A stretch of 19,252 nucleotides of DNA, taken from the NCBI GenBank assembly GCA_902474645.1, contig CABRWN010000018.1, positions 1 through 19,252 on the forward strand, read 5' to 3'. The position numbers were made by a program, and so were the translations under genes. The stretch's first letter is position 1, and the number at the start of each line of letters is the position of its first letter. Positions 6,957 through 13,397 of this stretch are shown here, in pieces. The stretch comes from an uncultured Collinsella sp. GTDB taxonomy: Bacteria > Actinomycetota > Coriobacteriia > Coriobacteriales > Coriobacteriaceae. The notes under the pieces are model-generated. The model was given only the letters and a program-made list of their open reading frames with translations. It was not told where the DNA came from and ran no database searches.

Positions 6957-8564
6957 TTACAGAAGGCTCTCGAACTTCAGAAGGCTCTCGAACTTCTCGC
7001 GAACCTGCGGGACGGTAAGGCCGATGATGACCTGGATTGACTGACCTTGGACCACCAAACCATGCGTACCGATCGCCTTGAAGGAAGCCTCGGGTGCAAC
7101 GACGCTCTTGTCCTTGACGTTAACGCGCAGACGGGTAGCGCAGTTAGTTACATCGATGATGTTATCCGTGCCACCGAGCAGATCGAGGATGTTCTCGGCA
7201 AGCACCAAGCGCTCATCATCTTTACTCTGGGCGACCGATTTGCCAGCAGCACCGCTCTGCTTTTGCTTGTAGTCGGCCTTGGACTTGAGCTCGACCTCAA
7301 CATCGTCATCCTCGCGACCGGGGGTCTTAAAGTCGAACTTGACGATCAGGAAACGGAAGACCACGACCCAAAGAGCGGTAAAGCACAGACCGACAAGGAT
7401 GGAGATGGCGTACTGCAGACCGTGTGCGGCCCAAAGGGGCAGCCAGTCCCACGAGAGCATCGAGATGATGCCGCCGTCGAAGATGCCCACGACGCCAAGG
7501 AGGTTTTGAGCCATGCAGCCAAGCGCTCCGAGCACGCAGTGGACGACGAACAGGCCGGGCGCGATGAACAGGAAGGTGAAGTCAAGCGGCTCGGTAATAC
7601 CGCAAAGCATAGCGGTAAGGGTGACCGGGATCAGCAGAGCCTTGACGCGCTGCTTGCGCTCGGGTTTGGCGGTCATATAAAACGCAATGGCGACGCCAAG
7701 CGAGCCGAAGACTTTAGTCCAACCAGGGCAGGTATAGGCAGCCCAGGGTGCGGCATCCTTAAGAGCAACGCTCGGATCGGCAGCCAGTTGGGGCAGGATG
7801 TTAGCCCAAGCGGCAAAGATGCCGCCATTGACCGCCGCGTTGTCGTAATAGAACGGCGTATAGATAAAGTGGTGCAGGCCTGTAGGGATCAGCACGCGCT
7901 CGAAGAAAGCAAAGACGCCCACGCCAAACGTACCGGCGGAAAGGATGAATCCCTGGAAGGCGGAGATAGCAGCCTGAACATGCGGCCACACCAGGCAGGC
8001 GATAAGAGCGACCGGAACCATAACGAAGAAACCGATCATATAAATGAACACGGAGCCCGAGAACACGCCCAGCCACTCGGGGAGCTCGGTATCGAAGAAC
8101 TTGTTATGCAGCATCGTGGCGATACCAGAAATGATAAGCGCGCCCATGATGCCCATGTCAAGCGTTTTGATGCTTGCGATAGTGGCAAGACCAGTACCGC
8201 TGCCCGCCTCGACAGAGAAGTCAACACCAAAGACAGGACCCCACTGCCCCAAGATTGTGCTTACAAAGTAGTTGAAGGTAAGGTAGATGGCCAAAGCCTC
8301 CATGCAGCAGCGAGCGTTCTGCTTGTTTGCGAGCGAGATTGGCAACGCTACGCAAAACAGCAACGGCATCTGGTTAAAGAGCGTCCAACCACCCTGGAGC
8401 AGCACATTCCAGCAATCAAACCAAAGATGGCCCGCAGTGGCCATCTCGCCAAAGATCGCCTCGGTGGTAAACAGCGTACCCAGGCCGACGACGATTCCGG
8501 AAAATGCGAAAAGAATTGCAGGCGTGTACATTGCACCGCCGAAACGTTGTATCTTTTGCATCAT
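6957..8564 (-). CDS. aglA: PTS alpha-glucoside transporter, EIICB (AglA/GlvC/MalX type)
   Basis: A membrane permease of the phosphotransferase system that imports and phosphorylates an alpha-glucoside. Of the 535 residues, the first ~415 form EIIC, with many hydrophobic segments and family signatures such as RVLIPTGLHHFIYTPF and LCGITEPLDFTFLF. A charged linker (about 415-455) leads to EIIB with the phosphorylation site Cys475 in DVTNCATRLRV. There is no EIIA domain, so a separate glucose-type EIIA must serve it. The start has two adjacent ATGs (8564 and 8561). The ribosome site is a G-run that forms a small GGGGATTCCCC palindrome, which might partly mask it. It is paired with malH downstream and divergent from the zinc dehydrogenase. 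The C-terminus carries an in-frame duplication, KFESLLKFESLL. Exact substrate is unproven. Confidence 0.92.
   Translation of the reverse strand: MMQKIQRFGGAMYTPAILFAFSGIVVGLGTLFTTEAIFGEMATAGHLWFDCWNVLLQGGWTLFNQMPLLFCVALPISLANKQNARCCMEALAIYLTFNYFVSTILGQWGPVFGVDFSVEAGSGTGLATIASIKTLDMGIMGALIISGIATMLHNKFFDTELPEWLGVFSGSVFIYMIGFFVMVPVALIACLVWPHVQAAISAFQGFILSAGTFGVGVFAFFERVLIPTGLHHFIYTPFYYDNAAVNGGIFAAWANILPQLAADPSVALKDAAPWAAYTCPGWTKVFGSLGVAIAFYMTAKPERKQRVKALLIPVTLTAMLCGITEPLDFTFLFIAPGLFVVHCVLGALGCMAQNLLGVVGIFDGGIISMLSWDWLPLWAAHGLQYAISILVGLCFTALWVVVFRFLIVKFDFKTPGREDDDVEVELKSKADYKQKQSGAAGKSVAQSKDDERLVLAENILDLLGGTDNIIDVTNCATRLRVNVKDKSVVAPEASFKAIGTHGLVVQGQSIQVIIGLTVPQVREKFESLLKFESLL
6961..6996 (-). repeat. 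18-bp perfect tandem duplication at the 3' end of the PTS gene
   Basis: The unit AGAAGGCTCTCGAACTTC occurs at 6961-6978 and again at 6979-6996 with no mismatch. It is in frame and adds a second KFESLL immediately before the stop codon. Confidence 0.95.
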
Positions 8565-8708
8565 GACGGGGAATCCCCCCTCTCTTCATTCGGAGCGCCG
8601 CGGTTTTGGCTTCACTCGAGACCGCAGACGCGCCGTTTGCGTGTACCTCGTGCAATAGGACGGGTGGGCCCGCTTCCCTGACTTCTTGCACCTACGTTTT
8701 ATCACATC

Positions 8709-8724
8709 ACTTATCTAGACAAGT
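8709..8724. promoter_or_regulatory. Operator-like palindrome, GTnTAnAC type, on the PTS side
   Basis: ACTTATCTAGACAAGT is palindromic at 7 of 8 pairs and its minus-strand half reads GTCTAGA. The HutC/TreR branch of GntR regulators is known to favour GT-N-TA-N-AC. It lies about 145 bases upstream of the PTS start, next to weak promoter-like hexamers on the minus strand, and would suit repression by the GntR protein encoded at 10012. Confidence 0.55.
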
Positions 8725-8744
8725 TAGCATAGAGACTACGGTCG

Positions 8745-8773
8745 GTAAACGGTCGATTATTGGCCGTAAACGG
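8745..8773 (+). repeat. 29-bp element, copy 1 (two GTAAACGG boxes 21 bp apart)
   Basis: GTAAACGG occurs at 8745 and again at 8766, exactly 21 bp apart, separated by TCGATTATTGGCC. A second copy of the whole unit lies at 16110-16138 on the minus strand and agrees at 25 of 29 positions. This copy is about 150 bp upstream of the zinc dehydrogenase start and points toward it. Confidence 0.6.
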
Positions 8774-8839
8774 TATATGTCCAGTATTTCGCCTGCTAAA
8801 TCTGACATAGCTGATGGCTGCATTTTAAATTTCTTTTCT

Positions 8840-8876
8840 ACTTGTCTAGATGTGCTTGTCTATATCTATAGACATG
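8840..8876 (+). promoter_or_regulatory. Two clustered operator-like sites at the zinc dehydrogenase promoter
   Basis: ACTTGTCTAGATG (from 8840) has a strong left half TTGTCTA and a degenerate right half. Next to it, TTGTCTATA (8856-8864) and TATAGACA (8867-8874) form an inverted repeat with a perfect GTCTATA/TATAGAC core around a TC spacer (8858-8873). The half-site matches the one at 8709-8724. The second site overlaps the -35 and spacer of the predicted promoter, the classic position for a repressor. Confidence 0.55.
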
Positions 8877-8884
8877 CCTATACT
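8856..8884 (+). promoter_or_regulatory. Promoter of the zinc dehydrogenase - regulator unit
   Basis: TTGTCT (8856-8861) and TATACT (8879-8884) are separated by exactly 17 bases. A start near 8891 would give a ~30-base leader carrying the AAGGAG ribosome site. The operator-like inverted repeat at 8857-8874 overlaps it. Confidence 0.6.
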
Positions 8885-8920
8885 TCATTACAACATTCAC
8901 CGCCACGTTAAGGAGTCACC

Positions 8921-9946
8921 ATGAAAAGCGCGGTCTTCTATGGAAAGCACGACCTCAGAGTCGAGGAATCGGCAAAGCCGGCCGTGGGCAAGCGCGACGT
9001 TCTGATCAACGTCAAAGCTTGCGGCGTCTGCGGCACCGACGTTCATATCTATGAAGGCGACAAGGGCGCAGCCGACGTTACCCCGCCCACGATCCTTGGT
9101 CATGAGTTTGCGGGCGTTGTCGAGGCCGTGGGCAGCGACGTCGCTGGCTTTAAACCGGGCGATCGCGTGTGCATCGACCCAAACCATCCCTGCGGCTGCT
9201 GCGAACCCTGCCGCGACGGAATCAACCACTACTGCGAGCATATGACCGGTTACGGCACCACCGTTAACGGCGGCTTTGCCGAGTACTGCTCCGTCGATAT
9301 GCAGCAAGTCTACAAGTTGGGCGATCACACCAGCTTTGAGCAGGGTGCTATGACCGAGCCCGTCGCCTGCTGCCTGCACGGCATCGATATGTGCAACATC
9401 AAGCCCGGCAGCACAGTTGTCGTTATCGGCGGCGGCATGATCGGTCTGCTCATGATGCAGCTTGCTAAAAACGCCGGCGCCACCAAGGTTGTCTTGCTCG
9501 AGCCCGTCGAAGGCAAGCGCGAGGTTGCGCTCAAACTCGGCGCCGACCTGGCAATTGATTCCATCCACGAGGACGTCCCGGCCCGCCTGAAGCAGGAGGG
9601 CGTCGGCAACGTCGATGTCGTTATCGAGTGTGTTGGCAAACCCGTCACCATCGAGCAGGCCATCCAGATCGCCGGCCACAAGGCTACGGTCATGATGTTC
9701 GGCCTCACCAAGCCCGATGAGACAATCACCGTCAAGCCCTTCGAGGTCTTCCAGAAGGAGCTTGTGCTTACCTCGTCCTACATCAACCCTTATACGCAGC
9801 GTCGCGCGCTCGAGCTCATCGACTCTGGCAGGCTCGACGTATCCTCGATGGTCGCCAAGGTGGCTTCCCTCGACGAACTCGGCGCCATCCTGTCAGACCC
9901 AGCTCTGCGTGCCATGGGTAAATATATAATCGACCCCAGCAAGTAA
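8921..9946 (+). CDS. Zinc-dependent medium-chain alcohol/polyol dehydrogenase
   Basis: A cytoplasmic NAD(P)-dependent oxidoreductase of the MDR superfamily, in the sorbitol/threonine dehydrogenase-like branch. In 341 residues it shows the catalytic zinc site Cys37 and His61-Glu62 (GHEFAG), the structural zinc cysteines 91, 94, 97 and 105 (CxxCxxCx7C), and the Rossmann motif VVVIGGGMIG at about 167-175, followed by an acidic residue (Glu194 in LLEP) that suggests NAD over NADP. AAGGAG precedes the ATG. It is the first gene of a unit with the GntR regulator and is divergent from the alpha-glucoside PTS. From the context I infer that it handles the non-phosphorylated product of the PTS/hydrolase route, such as sorbitol from maltitol. 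The sequence itself does not fix the substrate. Confidence 0.9.
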   Translation: MKSAVFYGKHDLRVEESAKPAVGKRDVLINVKACGVCGTDVHIYEGDKGAADVTPPTILGHEFAGVVEAVGSDVAGFKPGDRVCIDPNHPCGCCEPCRDGINHYCEHMTGYGTTVNGGFAEYCSVDMQQVYKLGDHTSFEQGAMTEPVACCLHGIDMCNIKPGSTVVVIGGGMIGLLMMQLAKNAGATKVVLLEPVEGKREVALKLGADLAIDSIHEDVPARLKQEGVGNVDVVIECVGKPVTIEQAIQIAGHKATVMMFGLTKPDETITVKPFEVFQKELVLTSSYINPYTQRRALELIDSGRLDVSSMVAKVASLDELGAILSDPALRAMGKYIIDPSK

Positions 9947-9960
9947 ATCGATCGACACCT

Positions 9961-9990
9961 GCGCGAGCGGTCCTCATCCACCGCTCGCGC
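9961..9990 (+). other. Hairpin between dehydrogenase and regulator genes
   Basis: GCGCGAGCGG (9961-9970) and CCGCTCGCGC (9981-9990) form a perfect 10-bp stem with a 10-base loop. No U-run follows; the next bases lead to the ribosome site AGGAG of the regulator. It is probably an attenuating or stabilising element that lowers expression of the regulator relative to the dehydrogenase. Confidence 0.5.
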
Positions 9991-10011
9991 ACTCAGCTCT
10001 AGGAGACCGTC

Positions 10012-10767
10012 GTGGCGCGAGCCATCTTCCAAACTATTTATGACAACGTGAAGCAGTCAATTGACGACGGCACATACGCCTATCAGAGTTATCTGCCTTC
10101 GGAGACTGAGCTCACGCAGCTGTTTGACTGTTCGCGCATGACGGTCCGTCGCGCCATCTCGATGCTTGCGGCAGATGGTTACGTGCTCCCCCAGCAAGGC
10201 AAAGGCATGCGCGTCATTCGCAACATCAGTGACGAGAAGAGTCGTGGCGGCGGCGGACTCGAGACCTTTAAGGAAATCGCGGTCAATCGAGGCTTTGAGC
10301 TCAAGACTGTCACCACCGTCTTTGAGCTCCTCATCTGCAGCAAGGCGCTCTCCAAGATTACCGGGTTTCCCGAAGGCTGTGAGCTCACACGCGCCAAACG
10401 CATCCGTTATGCAGACGGACAAGCCGTGTGCTCCGACGACTCCTATTACCTAAGCTCACAAGTACCGGGGCTGACACCCGAGATTGTCAACGACTCGATC
10501 TATCGTTACCTCGAAGAAGATCTTGGCATTAAGATTGCCACGGGCAAACGCGATGTGACGATCGAGCATCCCACGCCCGAGGATACGCGCGTGCTCGATC
10601 TCGACGACTTTAACGCACTCGCCGTTATACGTGGGCAGACCTACAACGCCGACGGCATCCTTATGGAATACACCGAGACCAAACAGGTCCCCGGGTTCTT
10701 TTTGCTCCATGAAACCGTGACGCGCAACGGTACCGGTCGAACCGGCCACCAAAGCAGCATGAACTAA
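10012..10767 (+). CDS. GntR-family (HutC/TreR-like, UTRA domain) transcriptional regulator
   Basis: A sugar-responsive DNA-binding regulator. The 251 residues have an N-terminal winged helix (about 5-70) with the GntR signature LPSETELTQLFDCSRMTVRRA and wing GYVLPQQGKGMRV, then a UTRA effector-binding domain (about 85-240). TreR of this subfamily senses trehalose-6-phosphate; here the likely effector is the imported alpha-glucoside 6-phosphate or glucose-6-phosphate, by inference. The start is GTG at 10012 after CTAGGAGACCGTC; no in-frame ATG fits. It is co-oriented with the zinc dehydrogenase 65 bases away and followed by a strong terminator. The GTnTAnAC-type sites in the 8709-8876 region are its probable targets, including autoregulation. 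Confidence 0.9.
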   Translation: MARAIFQTIYDNVKQSIDDGTYAYQSYLPSETELTQLFDCSRMTVRRAISMLAADGYVLPQQGKGMRVIRNISDEKSRGGGGLETFKEIAVNRGFELKTVTTVFELLICSKALSKITGFPEGCELTRAKRIRYADGQAVCSDDSYYLSSQVPGLTPEIVNDSIYRYLEEDLGIKIATGKRDVTIEHPTPEDTRVLDLDDFNALAVIRGQTYNADGILMEYTETKQVPGFFLLHETVTRNGTGRTGHQSSMN

Positions 10768-10776
10768 CCATCTATT

Positions 10777-10848
10777 AGTTGCGGTGGAATAGCTCCTAGA
10801 ATGGCCCGCTTAAGGGCAAAACAGGAACTATTCCACCGCAACTTTTTT
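10777..10848 (+). terminator. Strong intrinsic terminator after the GntR gene
   Basis: AGTTGCGGTGGAATAG (10777-10792) pairs perfectly with CTATTCCACCGCAACT (10828-10843), continues with TCCT/AGGA after a one-base mismatch, and has an inner GCCC/GGGC stem at the tip. Six T follow (10843-10848). The stem is unusually long for a plain terminator. Confidence 0.85.
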
Positions 10849-10880
10849 GGCCGGCGGGGCAGTACCTGTCCCACCGGCCA
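10848..10880 (-). terminator. Second hairpin in the convergent gap, before the ferredoxin-like gene end
   Basis: TGGCCGG (10848-10854) pairs with CCGGCCA (10874-10880), and GGGGCAG with CTGTCCC inside it (one G-T pair). It abuts the GntR terminator and lies 18 bases after the stop of the minus-strand gene. No U-run follows on the minus strand, so it is a weak or Rho-assisted terminator at best. Confidence 0.4.
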
Positions 10881-10898
10881 TCATTTACGCTCGTTTAG

Positions 10899-12155
10899 CT
10901 AGTCCGCGAGCTTTTCCACTTGGTCAAGCATCTTGTCGAGCTTGGCCTTTGCTTCGGCTTTGACCTTCTCAGCTTCTTCGTGAGCCTTCGCCTTCTGGGC
11001 GGCCTTTTCTTCGGCTTCAGGATCGACGACGACCAGATTGGACGCGTCGTGCTCAACAAGCTTGAGCGCATGCTCGGGACAAACCTTGACACAGGCACCG
11101 CAGCCTAAACAATACGTGGACTCCAACGCAAAGCGGCCGCTTCCCACCAGATCGCAGGCAAACGTGGGGCACACGTTGACGCACTCGCCGCACGACGTAC
11201 ACTTGTCAAAATCGCACTCCGGTGTGCTCACCTGCATGTTCTGGGCAAGCTCGGGGTGGTTTTGCAACGTCGAGAGCACCAGTTGACGCCCGTGCGTGAG
11301 CGAACGGCGACGCTTGGTCGTCGTGGTGCCGCACATGGTGTTGAGCGTGCGCTCCAGCTGGGTAATCTGATGGCGATGGGCCTTGAGCTTCTGCGTCACC
11401 GAGGCCAGCGCCGCCGTCGCCGGATTGAGCTTGGTCACCGTCAGGCCCGTGGTGCGGGCGATCTTTTCCATGTACTCCTTGCGCTCGTACTCGCGGCGCT
11501 TATGGCATTTGAGGCTTTTGGGATCGACCTCCAGGCCCATACCCGTGCCAGACCACTCTTCGGCCTTCGCAATCGCCTCGCCCAGAATGTCCTCACCGCC
11601 GGTGTTGCGGCATTTATCGCACACGCCCAACGGCAGGTACACACTCACGTTGGGATAGTCTGCCAGTACCGAGAACCAGGTCTCGGCCGTAATATCGCCC
11701 ACGCAGGCAACGACGACTTCGTTCTCGCGCGGCATGCGCTTAAGGGCACGCGTGCAGGTGACGTAGGCGGTCTCGTGGCTCGTAGGCGCCGCCGAGACAA
11801 TGTCGTCGTAGACGTTTTTGGGCGCCAGGCGCGGCGAGATGATTGCCTCGGTCGGACAGGCAGCGGCGCACAGGCCGCACTTGCGACAGGAGTCGAGGAT
11901 CTCGATGGCGTCTTCCTCGACCTCGATAGCGTTGACCGGGCACACGTCCATGCACGCGGTGCAGCCGCTCTTTTCGTTTTTGCAGGTCAGGCACGGAATG
12001 GTGTTGCCGCGCGGGCGCTCCTTGTAGTCAGCAGGATTCCATTGAGGCGCCGACGGATCGAGTGCATCGGTCACACCGCCAAGCGGGTTTTTAAGAAAGT
12101 CGAAACCCTTGCTGATCTCGATAATGTCATCAAACAGATCGTGTTCCTGCGCCAT
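10899..12155 (-). CDS. Multi-cluster ferredoxin-like iron-sulfur protein with C-terminal helix
   Basis: A soluble 418-residue protein that probably carries four [4Fe-4S] clusters and moves electrons. Near the N-terminus are Cys55/58/65/68/72 (the last four read C..C...CP) and a second motif C90xxC93xxC96xxxC100P. Near the C-terminus are C319xxC322xxC325xxxC329P and C349xxC352xxC355xxxC359P, each pair a bacterial 2[4Fe-4S] ferredoxin fold. The central ~200 residues contain VVVACVGDITAETWF and a C179DKC182 pair whose role I do not recognise. The last 40 residues are a charged Lys/Glu/Ala helix likely to form a coiled coil. I chose the ATG at 12155 after GGGAGGGG; a longer frame to 12215 adds no family-like sequence. 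It is divergent from the hydroxyacid dehydrogenase. The partner enzyme is unknown. Confidence 0.85.
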   Translation of the reverse strand: MAQEHDLFDDIIEISKGFDFLKNPLGGVTDALDPSAPQWNPADYKERPRGNTIPCLTCKNEKSGCTACMDVCPVNAIEVEEDAIEILDSCRKCGLCAAACPTEAIISPRLAPKNVYDDIVSAAPTSHETAYVTCTRALKRMPRENEVVVACVGDITAETWFSVLADYPNVSVYLPLGVCDKCRNTGGEDILGEAIAKAEEWSGTGMGLEVDPKSLKCHKRREYERKEYMEKIARTTGLTVTKLNPATAALASVTQKLKAHRHQITQLERTLNTMCGTTTTKRRRSLTHGRQLVLSTLQNHPELAQNMQVSTPECDFDKCTSCGECVNVCPTFACDLVGSGRFALESTYCLGCGACVKVCPEHALKLVEHDASNLVVVDPEAEEKAAQKAKAHEEAEKVKAEAKAKLDKMLDQVEKLAD

Positions 12156-12309
12156 GCGCGGCCCCTCCCTGAGCAGTGCAAACAAGCAAGAGATAATGAT
12201 ACGCCATCGGCCCACGCCTCGGGCAAATTACACGCGGAGCATCTTTGCGGCAAATAGACCTACAATCTATTGCCAGCCTAATCGCCTAGGTTTATTGAGG
12301 AGTCACAAG

Positions 12310-13266
12310 ATGAAGATTGCCCTGATCGAACCGTTGGGAGTACCCGAGCAGACCATCGACGAGCTCTCCGCACCCCTTAAGGACGCCGGACACGAGTTTG
12401 TCTATTTCGATACCAAAACAGCCGATCCGGCCGAGCTCGCTCGACGCAGCGAGGGCGCCGAGGTCGTCATGATCGCCAACAACCCCTACCCTGCCGAGGT
12501 CGTCGCCGGCTCCGATGCGCTTAAGATGATCGCCGTTGCCTTTACGGGCATCGACCACGTGGGGCTTTCCGCCTGCCGTGAGCGCGGTGTTGAGGTTCGC
12601 AACTGCGCCGGCTACTCCGACGTTTCGGTCGCCGAGCTCACCCTTGGCCTGACCATCGACGTGTTGCGCAAGGTGGGCGCCGCCGATGCCGCCGTTCGCA
12701 GCGACAAGACGAGCGCCGGCCTAATGGGCACCGAGATCCGCGACAAGACCGTGGGTATCGTGGGCTGCGGTAAGATCGGCTGCGCCACGGGTCGTCTCTT
12801 TATGGCCTTTGGAGCCCGCGTGCTGGGTTATGCCCGCCACGAGCATCCCGAGGCAGCCGAGGCCGGCATTGAGCAGGTTTCGCTCGAGCAGCTGCTCGCC
12901 GAGTCCGATATCGTAAGCCTGCACCTGCCTAACAATGACACCACGCGCAAGAGCTTTGGCACCGAGCAGTTCGCCCAGATGAAGGACGGTGCCGTCTTTA
13001 TCAACTGCGCCCGCGGTGCCATCGTGGATAACGATGCCCTTGCCCAGGCACTCAACGACGATAAGCTCGCCGGTGCCGGCATCGACGTCTTTGATATGGA
13101 GCCGCCCATCCCCGCCGACTACGCGCTCATCAACGCCAAGAACTGCACCTTCACGCCACATGTAGGCTTTCTTACGCACGAGGCCATGCAGCGCCGCGCC
13201 AAGATTGAGTTCGACAACGTCGTCGCCTACGTCGAGGGTCGCGCGCAAAACGTTTGCGAGCTGTAG
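12310..13266 (+). CDS. D-isomer-specific 2-hydroxyacid dehydrogenase
   Basis: An NAD-dependent cytoplasmic reductase/dehydrogenase of the D-2-hydroxyacid family (which includes D-lactate, glycerate/hydroxypyruvate and phosphoglycerate dehydrogenases). The 318 residues hold the NAD motif VGIVGCGKIG (148-157), catalytic Arg235 in NCARGAIVD, Glu264 in DMEPP and His284 in TPHVGF. The length fits the single-substrate enzymes and excludes the longer SerA types with ACT domains. The ATG at 12310 follows GAGGAG; a longer upstream frame is excluded because it would overlap the divergent gene. TACAAT at 12261-12266 is a possible -10. It is followed by a hairpin at 13276-13310. Its exact substrate cannot be assigned from sequence. 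Confidence 0.9.
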   Translation: MKIALIEPLGVPEQTIDELSAPLKDAGHEFVYFDTKTADPAELARRSEGAEVVMIANNPYPAEVVAGSDALKMIAVAFTGIDHVGLSACRERGVEVRNCAGYSDVSVAELTLGLTIDVLRKVGAADAAVRSDKTSAGLMGTEIRDKTVGIVGCGKIGCATGRLFMAFGARVLGYARHEHPEAAEAGIEQVSLEQLLAESDIVSLHLPNNDTTRKSFGTEQFAQMKDGAVFINCARGAIVDNDALAQALNDDKLAGAGIDVFDMEPPIPADYALINAKNCTFTPHVGFLTHEAMQRRAKIEFDNVVAYVEGRAQNVCEL

Positions 13267-13273
13267 TCAAACG

Positions 13274-13317
13274 AGGGCGGGGCAAAACCTCATCGCAGGC
13301 CTACCCCGCCTTCTTTG
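13274..13317 (+). terminator. Intrinsic terminator after the 2-hydroxyacid dehydrogenase
   Basis: GGCGGGG (13276-13282) pairs with CCCCGCC (13304-13310), extended by a wobble and an A-T pair at the base. TTCTTT follows. The stem is short but GC-only. Confidence 0.6.
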
Positions 13318-13349
13318 GTTCAACTAACCTGACCCCTTTGCTCCATAGC

Positions 13350-13385
13350 AAAAAGGGGCAAAGCCATCTGCTGGCTTTGCCCCTT
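13350..13385 (-). terminator. Intrinsic terminator of the glycerol dehydrogenase gene
   Basis: AAGGGGCAAAGCCA (13353-13366) pairs perfectly with TGGCTTTGCCCCTT (13372-13385) around a 5-base loop. Read on the minus strand, a TTTTT run follows (13350-13354). It lies 12 bases after the gldA stop and may also stop read-through from the plus strand. Confidence 0.85.
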
Positions 13386-13397
13386 CCTTAGCTTGAT

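Larger units (their letters stand above)
8565..8920. other. Divergent control region of the alpha-glucoside locus
   Basis: 356 bp with no coding frame that I can support, between the divergent PTS and zinc dehydrogenase genes. It holds operator-like sites at 8709-8724, 8840-8851 and 8855-8876, a promoter for the dehydrogenase, and a separate 29-bp element at 8745-8773. The part nearest the PTS gene (8565-8700) would be a ~100-140 base 5' leader for that gene; I see no recognisable riboswitch in it. Confidence 0.6.

Noticed and set aside
5827..7044. 405-codon plus-strand frame opposite malH
   Set aside because: Antisense shadow of the GH4 gene with repetitive Val/Leu/Asp composition.
7047..8681. 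544-codon plus-strand frame opposite the PTS gene
   Set aside because: It covers the EIICB gene in antisense, has no ribosome site and no recognisable domain.
11256..12257. 333-codon plus-strand frame opposite the iron-sulfur protein
   Set aside because: The minus strand carries four intact ferredoxin motifs; this frame has none.
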